Shown here one piece after another: positions 11,717 through 24,700 of a DNA stretch of 64,000 bases (position 1 is its first letter; the number at the start of each line of letters is the position of its first letter). The DNA lies in the NCBI GenBank assembly GCA_008921705.1, contig VFFE01007506.1:800536-864535 (forward strand), written 5' to 3'. The position numbers and the translations under genes are program-made. The stretch comes from Burhinus oedicnemus (taxonomy: Eukaryota; Chordata; Aves; Charadriiformes; Burhinidae). The notes under the pieces are model-generated. The model searched no databases. It was not told the DNA's origin and saw only the letters and a program-made list of their open reading frames with translations.

Positions 11717-13514
11717 CTACACTTGGCTCATAATCTTTCAAGAACTGCCTCCCAACCTGACCCACTGCACACACACATTTAGAGCAGATTTATGTCCTAT
11801 AGTTTAGTTCTGACATGTCAAGATCTGTCCCTTAGTTGCTGTTTGAACTTGCACATCAGGATGGAACTAGATGAAGTAGCCTTACTTTGCAGGAATATGT
11901 GACTACCACAGGGCATAAGAAAAAAAAAATCCTTGCAGTCTTGCAAGGGTAGTATGGATAACCAGGTTTCTGCCACTCCTACGTTGTGCTTGGAAAAACA
12001 CATCAGCTTTTCATCTGATCTCTGTCCTGGGCTAAACCTATAACAGCTCTGGCTTATCCACACCCCAGTTTGTTGGGAAAGTTATGATCTGGAGGGTCGG
12101 TCCACTAAAGAGTGTTTCTACAGGTTCTGAGAAAGGGATGCAGTGCTGTGTTGGAAGGGCTTCCTCTCAGTTTGCTTTTCTGTGTTGGAGAGAAAAAACT
12201 AAATAGGCAGATGTCTTCTGTTGCTGACATTTAATTGTTCTGATGGGCTTGGTTTCCTGACTATCATCAAGGCAAGGCTTAGATATCAGGTCTGCTAAAA
12301 GAAAAATATTCTTTTTTTAACCTAGATGATGCATCTGATAAATTTAATTCTTCACACTGCTTTGCCAATCCCCCCAAACTATCCATAAACTTAGCCATTA
12401 TTAACCATAGTCATCAAGCTGGTAACACCATTAATTATCCAGCTGTGATGTCTCTGCACCGTGACATCTGTGGGTAACTAGATAATCCTACAAGAGATAA
12501 CTGACATTTAATTGTCTTTCACCCTCTACTACAGCTCTGACTGTGAAGGAATCACAGAGGTACTGCAGGATCAAAATAAGTAGGTTTACAAAAGATATGT
12601 GATCCTCATTCCAGAATTATCCTTTAAAGTACATGTTCCTTTCCTTTCCCAGTGCTTATTCCTCTCACAATACCCAAACATTATGCTCCAGACTGCTAAG
12701 AATGTGTAAAGGTACTCATTTTTTAAGTAGAGTTATGTTTTGCTTCTATTTGCTTTTATGAAAGTCTTAAGAGTTATTATGTTACTATAAAAAAAATAAA
12801 AGAGGATTTAGAATAGTTTACCACAGTAAGAGGCTGAAATCAATATTGTTTATACGGGCATGAATGTTATTGACTGTATATTTACAATAACCTCCAGAAA
12901 GTAACTCTTAAACCATTAAACCTCCTGGCAAAGTATACACTTTCATAAATCTGACTAAACATTTTACAATAATAATTAAATTAATTACTAGGAGAAAACA
13001 ACACATTTGATGGATTTTATCCTTCGGATAAAATGAGACGTTTCACTATTGACTTAATTCAAAGTGCCTGTTTTCTCCAGTCTGGTATTTGCAACTGGAG
13101 AAATACCTTTTCTTTGGAAGAGAAGACTTCACAATGAAGCATAACCCAAACAGGATTAATCTGAAGACAATTGGTTTAACTTGCACAGAATATTGTTTAC
13201 AATGTTGTTGAGAGAGGGCAGCTCAGAAAATTGCACCCAGATGTCATTGTTTGGATGTAGAACATTGACACGTGACTAAGTAATTAATGACTCCATCTCC
13301 TTTAAACCAAAGTTCACCGGGAAATTTGGGCTGAAAATGAGGACTCAAGAGCTCCCAGAAACAAGATAACTGAGGAGCACTTTTCATTATGTTCGTTATG
13401 TTACACATAAGTGCCCACTAGAGATCATTGTCTACATACATAAAGGCATTTTCAGTAGATCACTGCTGCAGGCAGTTTTCAGTTTTACACAGAAGACAGA
13501 CTAATAAAAATGAA
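11717..13514. other. Unique AT-rich sequence
   Basis: No gene recognised. A small perfect hairpin (9-bp arms ATTTTATCC and GGATAAAAT around a TTC loop) lies at 13014-13034. Otherwise I see nothing beyond AT-rich stretches. Confidence 0.45.
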
Positions 13515-13620
13515 AAACAAGTTCAGAGACATGAGGTAACGATTCTGAAGATTCACAGTTTGTCAGTGGCAGAATTGAGGACCAGGATGCAGATCTGCTG
13601 AGTTCTTAGTTCCATGTCTT
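13515..13620 (+). repeat. MIR-like SINE relic
   Basis: The order of phrases follows the MIR core: GTTCAGAGACATGAGGTAAC, then a decayed CAAGGTCACACAG equivalent (GAAGATTCACAG), then GTCAGTGGCAGAATTGAGGA, then CAGATCTGCTGAG. MIR is an ancient amniote SINE that survives in small numbers in birds. This copy is strongly diverged. A repeat search against the MIR consensus would confirm or refute it. Confidence 0.5.
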
Positions 13621-15607
13621 AAAAAGGATACAAGACAGTCTTACATTTTGTGAGAGAGTTGTTTCAGCAGAAAATCGTCATTACGAGAGATCTAAATCTG
13701 TGAGACGTGTCTATTGAGTTCTTTTGAGTTTGGGTTATTTGTGAAATATTACGGAATTCAATAATTTCATGGCCACCTAAGAACTGAGAAGATTGGTTCA
13801 GTGCCACTTTGCAACTGAAATCCATTTCCCTTACACCACAGGGTTCCCATGGCATTCTCTGGCCAGATCCCACCTGCTACAATTCAATAGACCTATGGAC
13901 ATTCATGATGCAAGACGATTGGAAAAGAAAAGAGATCATGGATGTTCATGGTAACCTGACTTTGTTGATCAATAGCTTCCTTCCCCTTCTTTTTATTTTT
14001 TTCCCCAACAAACTCTACAACCTACAAAGTAATAAGAAAGATTGGTTTAACAACAATATCTTGGAATTGAGAGCAGTAAAGTTACAGGTCATAAAGCTGA
14101 AATAAGGCACAAGCAGAATTTTGGTATTATCAGTAGAGAAAAATTAAGGTTTTGGGAAGTATTATACAGACAATTGCAGACGGCTTTAGCTTAGGTTAGT
14201 AGGGCAAAAGACAAAGCCAAATTAAAGATTATCCTAAAAGTGAGTCTGTGGCTGAACCCTGCTCTCATTTTAGTACTTAACCCAGAGAAATGTTCTTTCT
14301 GTGTGTCTTACCCAGTCTTTCTCATTTTATCTTTTCTGATGTTGCACTGGCTAGGTTACTCTTATTTCTCTCTAGACCCATCACCTGCAGCTGTAGCTTC
14401 ACCCTTCCTCCTTCATCCCTTTAGCTTTTTGTACTTGGCACTAAACCAGCAAAAGACTGTAATTCAGATTCATAAGGGAAAAACTGATAGGAAGGGCAGA
14501 GCCTAACTTAAGGCAATGAGAAGTTCCCGGCATTAATGCTCTCTAAAGACACACACGTCTAGACATCTTGTCCAGTGTCACATGAGAGGGAACAGAAGTA
14601 GACCACAGTGTTAAGCTTTAAGTAGGAGTGACTCAATTGCAAGATTCCTGGAATTCAGGCTGGGTGAATCTTGACCACACAAAATGTAAACATGACAGAG
14701 CAACAGTATCTTGAAAACAATATAATTTTACTAAATGGCAAACAGGAGGACTACGTCATTTTCCAGTAATGTCAGAGGCAAAGTTTTTAATTAGCAAGAC
14801 TGTGGATAAATGTGGAATATATAATTTATCCTGAGTTGATCTGATGCACGGTTTAGATCCCAAGAGCTTATATTGTCAAAAATCCTTCTTTTGCATTGTT
14901 GGAAAGCTGTGCATCCTCTACGCTTTCCATTTGCAATTTCACTGTCCTGCTGAATCACCTTCACATTCTTGGCAGGCTTTAATGTGTTTGCTTACAGTAT
15001 AATTAAATGCTCTGTATTCATTACTTCCCAGCTCTGACTTACGTTTAGTCTCTTCAATGTAATTACTCCACTGTGTACATTCAGTCAAATGTGCTATTCT
15101 GTGCCTGTCCAAATTTTATTAAACAAGGGTAAACGTGTGGTCAATTACACAGTTACACATACAATTGTATCTGTCCCTAAGAGAAGCTCTTGAGCCTCTA
15201 GTGTGCTTTCAGTGACATGAATTACAGGCATATAAATCCCCTTTCACACTCTTTTCTATCAGTTCTTGTGTTCTGCCTGCTATTAGTGGCAAATTAATTG
15301 ACTATGGGAAAAAAACAAACAAGCTCTCGGTTAAATCAATGATTCAGATGGTGATAAAAGTAATAGAGGGAGGATCCGTAGTCTTCCTGAACTGACTAGA
15401 TTTCCAGGGTTAATTATCCAACACAATCTCAGTTTCTCATTATTCTGTGCTGTAATATTCCAGCAAAACAAAAGAGAAAGACTGGGTGAATCCCCCACCA
15501 TCTAGCTACTAGAAATATTGTGGTTGGAAGCTGTTATCCTGTCAATCCCACATGTTAATCCTATTGAAAATCGTCTTTTGAAAATCAAGCTCCAGAGAGC
15601 AAAACCA
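13621..15607. other. Unique sequence without recognisable genes
   Basis: Only chance frames. The plus frame at 14240-14506 is hydrophobic but opens at GTG and shows no family. No repeats recognised. Confidence 0.45.
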
Positions 15608-15745
15608 AATTATCTGTAAGACTAACTTAGAAATCTTGAGGCTTTTTAAAAGATATTCTCATTTGCTTTCTAAAATGAATTAACTGTAAGACTAACTTTG
15701 AGATCGTGTGAGTCTTTTTAAAGGTCTTTTAATTTGATTTCTAGT
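15608..15745. repeat. About 70-bp diverged tandem duplication
   Basis: Units start at 15608 and 15678. Both contain CTGTAAGACTAACTT, then a GAG...CTTTTTAAA block, then a TTTG(C/A)TTTCTA block in the same order. Several substitutions and small indels separate the copies, so the event is old. Confidence 0.85.
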
Positions 15746-18348
15746 GTCTGATCTTTGGAGTCACATGCATGCCACTTAAAGTAGAGGTCATTTTTTTTTC
15801 TCTTCCAGATGAATTTCATGCTTCTGATGTCATCTCCAACTGCTGCAGACTGCAAGTTCAGGGAAAAAAATAAATTAACAGCTGGATTAATCTCATTTGA
15901 CATTAGTTAGCTGTGTAGTCTAAACTGGTTGCTTAGGCACACAGTGAAGAGAAACAGACACCTCTAGCAGGCAGTACAGCCCCTCCTGGAAAAAGAAAAC
16001 CAACATTTAATGCAGGGCCAGCCAGCATCTCTAGGAGGTACATGTCCCCCTCTCTCTGTTAAAGGAAGGGAGTCTAAATCTTAGCTGTGTAGAAGTTACA
16101 GTCCTGGTCCAAAACTAGATACAATGCATCCAACCTCCAAACAAGTGTATTCAAAGATAATCTGACTTAATACAGTAGTTTATGTTGAACTGAACAAAGA
16201 ATAGATTGGAATAACTTTGCATCTGATACCATCTTCTCAGAGAATGAATGAGCACTTATGCCATCTCTTGCTGTTTTTTAAACTTGCTTTGCAGAGTATC
16301 CTTTGCTGGAGTGTGACGGAAGACAGACATGATTTTCTTGTCTTGCTCTAAATTAATAGCTTTTAGAGTAGCTATCCGTATTACAGTGAAATTTTCTAAA
16401 ATAAGCAATAAAACACAAAGAGATAAAACCTAATTTATAAATAGTTCATATAAGGTTGAAATAGCATCTAATGAGTTTCATCCTGAGTAAATTCATATTG
16501 TCAGGTTTAACAGCCTTTCGTAAACTGGATTTACACTCAGTGGGCTAAATTCTCCTCTCAGTTAATTTTCATGAATGGAGTTTGCTGTGGTGTAAATGAG
16601 AAGAGAATATGTCTCCAAATGCCTAGAGGCCTTTATTGGGAGTTTGCTGATGATGCATCCAAGGATACTAAAACAATGCTATCTTCATCTAAGCATAGCC
16701 TTAAAATTAGATAGCAGTTAAGATAGGTCCTCTTTTATTCTGCTGATTTGGAAAATGGAATGCATTTATTGGAAGAAAGGATGCAGATTAAAAGTCAATG
16801 AGATTTTACTGCATCACGGATAACTATTTACATTGTTTTACCATTATTTCTTCATTTAGGAAAAGAAGATGATTCAAATAATTTTGTCAGCTCATTGGCT
16901 TTATGTTCCGCAAATAATGCAAGAAATTGGAGTAAATACAGGGTTTTCAATAATGAACCTTTCATTTCTAAATTAATATTCCTTAAAAAAATGATACTAT
17001 ATACATACATAGGAAGTATAGTATGTACTTCCATCTATAGTAATGGTAAATATATATTTCAACATAAATATGCTGTTAATAGACCTCACCATTGATACCA
17101 TGGCAGTAGATGAAAGTTGTTTGAAAGTTAGTTAGTTTGAAAGTTGTTATACAGTTAGAAAACTTCTCTAATTTTTTTATTTTTCACCATCCAAGAAGGA
17201 GTGCATGCAATATAGAATATAAAGGAAATAAAGTAATAGCTAAGAAAAGATTAGTTAAAAAGATATAATGAAATTTAATAGGTCATGTAACTCCATAAGG
17301 TTTCCCTGGTAATTGCAGGATAAGTGTGTAAGGGGATATGATTTTAAAATTATAACTACTAATAATTACTTTGGAGTTAGGAAGAAATTTCCCTTGTATA
17401 GGTCTGATTTATCTTCATATTTAAGGTACCTGAACTAGACATTGGCTCAGGATAAAATACAGGAGGTAAGTATTAATGTTATCCACTATGTCATTTCCTA
17501 TGTTGTAGTAAGACCCCAAACTTCATTCCACCCAGAGGCTTTTAGTCATCTATAAGTGGTTAGGAAAAGCTTTAATGATATTAATAAATATTTCCTTCCA
17601 CCTTCCTGATCTCCCTTAAGCTTCTGACTATGAAAAAAATCCTATCTCTATTTCCCTGATTAAGCTACATCCATTGCAACTCATATTATAATTGTTCTTC
17701 TCTAGACCTGCAAATAATATTTCCTAATATATAGATCAATGCATATCAGTCCAAAAGAAAATCCACAATTTGTGACTGCCTCAGTTTTCCACACTCATTT
17801 ATTTCAAAAGCTTTTTCTCATTATAATCTTTCTTGCTCTCCCTAGCTTTGTATTCATGTCTAGAGCAAGTGACCATCCATGCCTATATACATTTCTTTTT
17901 CTAGTGCCAGAAGGAAGTCTTTAAATAAAATGAAACTGTTAGAGAAGCTCCATTTTGCAGTATTTAACTCTTCTGTAGATAAAAAAGGCTTGCAAAAACT
18001 TAGGAAGACAGTTAAGCATTATCCATTTTAAAACAAAGCATTTAGAAAAAAGTAAAAAAAAAAACCAAACCAAAAACCCCTTCTTGTTTTCAGAGTGCTA
18101 TTTAACTTCTAATTTTCTTAGCAATAGCTCAGAATAACAATGATACTTTTGCAGTAGGAGAATAGTAGGAGAGTGTAAGATTCCCTCCCTCAACCCCCAA
18201 ATCAATACCACAGCTACAATGATAGTGAGAACAACATAAGAACTGAAGAAGGGAGTGTCTTCAATATTTCTCTTTTTTCCATGGATCCTGTTAAACGCAT
18301 TAGTTTCTTAAAGTTTTGTTGAAGCTAAGTTACATACCACTTACATGC
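15746..18348. other. Unique AT-rich sequence
   Basis: No gene or repeat family recognised. Opposed short frames near 16852-17095 overlap one another and have no sign of coding. Confidence 0.45.
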
Positions 18349-18600
18349 TTTTTTTTTTTTTTTCAAATAGCCTGGCAAATGAGGCTACTTTTATTAAGCA
18401 ACAATTGACAGATAAAAGATCAAAAGGTGCACAGTCCAATTCAGCTTAGCAAGACAGCCACAATAGCATGGCATTTCATACCACTTGATTTCCTTGCTTC
18501 ATGACTCAAGTGTTTTCTTCTTGGCAATCTCTTTTTAGCATTACATTTTTTGGCAGAAAAAACTCGAGAGATGGAAAATTGTTTCTCCAATGACAAATAA
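18349..18600 (-). pseudogene. Possible polyadenylated retrocopy (3' end only)
   Basis: Read on the minus strand, the segment ends in a 15-base A run (T run at 18349-18363). An AATAAA signal (TTTATT at 18390-18395 on the plus strand) lies about 26 bases before it. This is the layout of a processed mRNA 3' end inserted into the genome. I could not recognise the parent gene, and the upstream minus-strand frames are broken by stops. A chance T run next to a chance hexamer is a real alternative, so this is a weak call. Confidence 0.25.
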
Positions 18601-18609
18601 CATATGCAG

Positions 18610-18705
18610 GGTCAGGAACTGTATCTACCAGATCCTATTCTAGAATGTCCAATTAGCGGTCAGGAACTATATCTACTAGGTCCTATTCTAGAATGTCCAA
18701 TTAGC
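18610..18705. repeat. 48-bp tandem duplication
   Basis: Units at 18610-18657 and 18658-18705 are the same length and differ at three positions, all transitions (G/A, C/T, A/G). Each begins GGTCAGGAACT and ends GTCCAATTAGC. The high identity suggests a fairly young local duplication. Confidence 0.95.
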
Positions 18706-21700
18706 ATTTTCTCTCAGCTTTCCTGTTTTCCAATGTTATGTGCATCTGAAAAACTGGTAAGAACACAGTGAAATACAGAAAAAAACCCCATGATTCCGCT
18801 TGCTTTAGATCAATATCCATGCATGCAGTAGTATGCATGACTTGTACTGTTATGTCCTAGTGAAATACTAGGGGAATTAACTAACCTTAATGTAGCTTTC
18901 TTAGTGTTAGCATATGACTCATCCAGAGCCTGTGGAGAGTGGTAGGTCCTTCCAGTGGGTAACTCACCTTGGCTAAGAGAAGTGTTTAAAGACATGGTTT
19001 CACAAGGAGCTGAAGCTAACAGCTCTCTCTTCTTATTTCCTCCAAAAGATCTCAGTACCAGATCCAGTACTTGCCATTCATTTCCAATTTGATGAAAAAA
19101 ATAAAGATCAATTTAAGTACAAGACCAGTGCAAAGGAAAAGGCACAAACACATGTGTGGGATGGGGATGAAAAGCAATGGGAACATGGGCTTTCCCCAGC
19201 ACGAGCTCTTGTACAATCATGCCCTTAAATGGAAGGCACTACAATATTAGAATGTCTCTCACTTCTCTGTCAAGGAAGCCTAGGTGGCTAGCTCAGGACT
19301 CTGCACCTGGAGGGCTGGAGTTAGCTAAGATGATTCCTATCTCAGATGTTTATTGCACAGTACACCACACATCAGGCGTGCTGCTAAATGGGGCTAGCTG
19401 GTAACATGGCGTCAAGCAAGTTAAGTGCCCATTCAGCAGACCAGTAACAGGAGCTTCTCAGAAGTCTCTGGCTTTATCTCTAGGCAAGGCTTCAGGTTTT
19501 GTTTAGTAGGAGTTTTCAGAATCCTGACATCCATGTAGATGAGAGTTGTAAAGAATTCAGGTTTTCCCATTTCTGAATTTCACTGCAGGTAAAATGGACC
19601 CGCTGGAGAAAGAAGTGCCTTGTTTTTTGTGGTTGTTCTTGGTCACAAGGGTCTGTCTCAAATAAACAACCTGAAAGAGCTGTTTCCAAACATTTTGAGG
19701 TGTCCATACAGAACTTAAGCTTTAAAGGCATGAGTTAGGACTGTCACTCTTGTTGTGGTTACTCCATGACTGTGCAAAAGGACTGGAATGACATCAAAGA
19801 CCCCTACAGATTTGTTGGTACTGTAAGTTACCTGTGGGTCTGAGTAGGTTCTGAAGTCTGCCTCTGAAAATCATCCATGTTATTTATGAGCAAAGACATA
19901 ATCAGGACAAGACTTTGAGCTTTGAAACTCTTGGCAGGGAAAAGCCTGAATACACAGGAGAAGTTCTTGTTCATATAATTTGGGCGGAACTTGGATGGGG
20001 AGGGCTGAACACCCTACAGCTTTACTCACGAGCAGGAAACCAAAATTCAGCTTTCCTTAGCTGAAGCACTGGCAATAGAAAACTCATCAGGGACTGGGTA
20101 AGACACGTCTACAGTAGGATCTCAGCCCTTATCTCAGGTGTTACTACAGCTAGAATTTCTAGGCCTAGCAGGCAGAGAAGGACGCTGCCAATGCAGGCAG
20201 CTCTAACGCTCCCTTAAAAATACGTTTTGATGTGGATGGTACCACAGGACAGCCTTAAATTATACTACTGTGCAACTTTGAAGTGATATTCTGAAAGATG
20301 ACCTGGAGCCACTACAGCCTTCTCAGCTGTGAGATTTGTGCTATACCTCTAAGACATCTCAGCTCTGATATTTAAGAAAAAGCTAATAAAAAAGGACAGA
20401 ACTTTTCCTTTTTTTTGTTAGGCCTTTTCTGCAATAAACTGGGAGATAATACAAAGCCAATGTGTCCTCACTGATCAACCTCAATTTGCTCCACAGATCA
20501 TTCAAACACTTCACGTCATATGCCAGGGAAACCCTGGCTCAGGTATACATTACATTATCTGAAAAATTGATTCGTTTTTTCCCCCCAAACACTGTGTATA
20601 TTACTGAGTTGCTTTGCATTGTAGCACCTAGACTATTTTTATCACGCTATTATTTATCTATGACAAACCTGTGAAATAAATAACTAGTACTTTTCCCTGT
20701 TTCACAGAGCTGGGGTATTGTGCTTGACTGTGATTTCAGCTCAGATAATTTGAACCAGAGATAAGTGTCTTGAAGGCCATGGTGGTTTAAAGCTACGTTT
20801 ACCACAGTGGAAGTTACAAACCTAGACAGAATTCTGTTGTGTCAGGGGTTTGTAATCCAGCCTCAACTGGAAAGAAAATTATGTTCTTGTTAGACTGTAG
20901 GTATTATGTCTCATTTGCTCACCTACACAGTTTCTTCATTTTCCCTTCTCCCTTTTTGGAGCTTTATGCACTGCTGAGGTCTGCCATGCAAAGGGACCCA
21001 ACTATGAATAGTGTGTCCATAATATTAGAAAAAAAAAGTGGAATTGAAATGCAAATCTAGGTCAATAAGAGGGCAAGGGGATTTATGCATATAAACACAG
21101 TAGTCCTGTTTCTGACATCATGCATACCAGGGCAAAACTGGGGTAACTTCATTGCCTTAGAAGAGTTATTCTAGATTTGCATTTGAATGAGTAGATAGAT
21201 AACTGGGCCTGGTAAATCAGTCTGACTCATTCTAATCCAGGAGCTACTGGCTTTTAGCCATGTGTTGAAGCTCACCAGTACATACCATTTCACTGGCCAG
21301 CTTCTTAAAAAAATTAAAACAACAAATGAAACAGTATTAAGATTTAAAAACCTTTTATTTCCAGATCTGGATACTGCTATTTATTTTTAGAATATAAAGA
21401 AATTGCGGTTCACACTTTGTATAAAAATGGTCTCAAGAGTTAAGCTACTTTTAAGTAAACTAGATGAATAAATGACTCGCTTATTTCAGCAGACATTTGC
21501 ACTACCATCTCTCAAAAGCAAAGCTTCAAATGGTTTAATAGTTCAGCTGCATTTATCAACTTCTACTTTGCTGAGCACGTCTGCATTTCAAGCCCCAGTG
21601 ATCGAGGGTATCATCATATGAAAACAGTTTATGCCTCCCTCTCTACTTACTATCATAAGATTAACTGTGGATAGCTAATAGAGATTACACAGTGTATTTT

Positions 21701-24700
21701 ACCATCAGCATTTATGCTTTCCAGGGTCAGCCTTATCCTTCTAAAGAGATACCAGAATGGAAGATGCAGCGATATATCAACCAGAAAGAATACAAATCTC
21801 AGTTGATCAATGGGTCACATTAGCTGTTTGGAGATTGATGGCAGCTCCAGCAATTCAGAAGCTTTAAAAATATATCCATAAGGTCAAAATATAATTTAGT
21901 ACTTGTTTTCTTGCAGGGGTGCTCGTGGGAAATGCCATTTCTACCACTCTGATTTGCTTCTTTAGAGGGCATGCCTTAATGCAGAAAATTTGTTGCCGTT
22001 GTTGCTGAAGCTTCTGCTAAAGCTTCCCTATAAAAATGCACTTAATCTGAAAGCTGCAGTATTTCATCTGCTTTCAGCCTTTAATAGAGTGGAGGAATTC
22101 ATTAAGTCATCTGAAAGCAATTTTCAATTATGAAAATACAATTTAAATAAGGGGAAGAGGAGTCTTTGAAGATGACAAAAGTGGGAAGTGATTGACACAC
22201 TCTGTTGTCAGCTGGAATCAATTTCACACTTGGGGAAGAATACCTTCGCTAGGGAAAGATCATCCGTCAGCAGGAGGCAAACTGCAGGGAACCGGGAAAG
22301 GAGAGAGAAAGTAAATCCCATCTTAAGCAAAGTATTCAGCAGCCTGAACACCCTTCACCTTGACAAAATGAAACCTCTTTAATATAAGTACTGAACCTCG
22401 TAGCGTGGGCACTCAGGGCAAACACTAAAGAATTACAGGAATATACCTATCTGTCCAAATTTGGGTCTTATTCAGGCACAATGCCATTTGACTTCAAAAC
22501 CAGCTTTGTCTCAGCAAGCACTGCAAGATATCCCTAAAGGTTTTTACAGCTGCTGAATAACACACTATTCTATATAATAATATAAGTAACGTTAATACTT
22601 AAACGTGCAAAGTCTCAAGCTATGCTTTGCAGTCTGTTGTGGGCCTGAGAATCAGCTGTTATTTCCCCACAGAGCCAGTGGTTCATATGGTGGCGGTTCT
22701 TTCTATCTCTATGTTAAGATTAAAACATGATTAGAAATACTCTATTTGATTCCCTGATATGCCATGCATATTTTGCACAGTTGCCAAAGTGCTATTGGGG
22801 TATTAGTCAATAGAAAATATCTATGTGAGAAATACATAAGAAAAGCTGCAATGACAAGTTTGTGCTACATCAAACGAGGGGCCAGTTCCGAGTAAAAATC
22901 AGCATAGGCCTGAAATCTCAAAAAAGTCCTGAAGTCTCTTTGCAGAGGCAGTGACTGACAATAAGAGGTTCTAAAAGCAGGATTTCATTCCAAGTAAATA
23001 CTGTGGAGTGGTGCATAGGAAAAATGACTGATAGCCAGAGCAAGCAGCTTACAGGCGTAGGTAGATGGGGGACATTCCCCTGACAGTACTGCTGACATAT
23101 CGCTCCCTCCTCTGTGTTACCTTGGCCTATCCATCTCTTTCAAGCAGATGCTGTCGTAAGTGGCAAACCTGCTCACACGTGTGTTCATGCACCAAGGCAG
23201 GGTAATACTTTTGAAGAATACTTTCAGTGGGTTTTATTAAGTTAAGGTGGAGAAACCAGAACTGTTAAGACCACAATTGTACTGATTATAGCCACTATTT
23301 AGAGCATTGAGACATGCATGACTACTTGGGAGACCCAGATACTAGGGAAAATTAATACATTAAAATCTGTGTAGCTTTGAAAATATATAAATGCAATAGA
23401 GAGAACTTAACAGTGGAGTTAATAATAATGGAGTAAGTTGGAATAGTCCCTCTCCCTCTGCTGTCTCTCCTCAAAATAGCCCAGGCCACATCTCTGGTGC
23501 TTGGCTTTAGACATGTAGTGTGACTATGCTTGTTTTCATCATAGGCTTGAAATGTGGGCTATTCTTATTTAGTTATCTCAGTATTCTCATTTATTTCTCT
23601 CAGTCAGCAGCATTCAAAGCTGTGCTTAAACCTTGTGACATGAAGTTGCCTTGCCAGTTAAGGATTTAGCTTGAGGGAAACCATCGCAAGGACTAGGCTC
23701 CTCTTTGGGCCAGAGGCAATTCTGCACTCGTTTAAGGTTTTTTTTGAAGACTGGTATTTTTATATTTGCCCAGACACTGAGAATACTACCTAAAAAATCA
23801 TTTACCTGAGTTTCTTTGTGTGATGGCATTGAGAATACGTGCTACATGCAGCAGGGCCTGAGTTAATGCTATGTGAAGCCTCATACTCTGCTAGGATAAT
23901 GCTGGAAGAGCGCGTCCATCAGGGGAAATGAGTTACAGCCTGTCCCACCTTTGTTTCCCACTCCTGTGGTCTCCAACCAACCAGACGACCCCTAGTTTTA
24001 CTGGGAAGATCCCTTGTTTTCCCACTCCGGAAAGGACAGACCCTGGACTACAACAGGAAGCTCTTGGCTCCCATGAAACCAGTGGCATTTAGGTCCTCAA
24101 ATAACTTTGAAAAATCTCACCTAAATTGTTCTTAACCACAGAATTCAGATGTTTTTGAAAATCTTCTATCGGTTTCTGTGGCAGATAGGAATGATTTATA
24201 CAAGAAATGCCACTGCTTTAGGGAGCATTTTTAAATAAAGAGGCTGCCTACTGTAATAGACTTTTGCAAAGATGAACTTCAAATGTAAATCCTTATAATA
24301 GAGGGGTTAAGTATTTATATAAATTCTTTCTCAGATGTCTGGGTGGTTAATAAATCTAACCCTGTGGTATTAACATCAGAGTGTATTTATCGATCCTTCT
24401 ACTTTTTGGAGGCTATACATTTGCATTGATTTTCTTTCTTGCCCTTTTTGTTTGTTCACTTGTGTCTCTAGCTAGGTGGGTCTGTTTGACTGTCATTTAA
24501 CATCTTTCAGATAAAACTTTGAATCCAGAGTCTGTCCAAGTCACATAATGTTTTCTTTTTAGAATATTAATTAGATTCTACAAAGTCTTCTTTCTTGCAG
24601 TGAAGAGAATTACCTGACATAAATTTATTAGTGAACCGCATTTGTTTCTTGCTTGGCTGTTGCACGTAACTGTGAAAAACTGCAGTAGAAACATCTTATC

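Noticed and set aside
13014..13034. 9-bp hairpin as a terminator
   Set aside because: Intrinsic terminators are a bacterial feature. This is a vertebrate window, and a single small hairpin is expected by chance.
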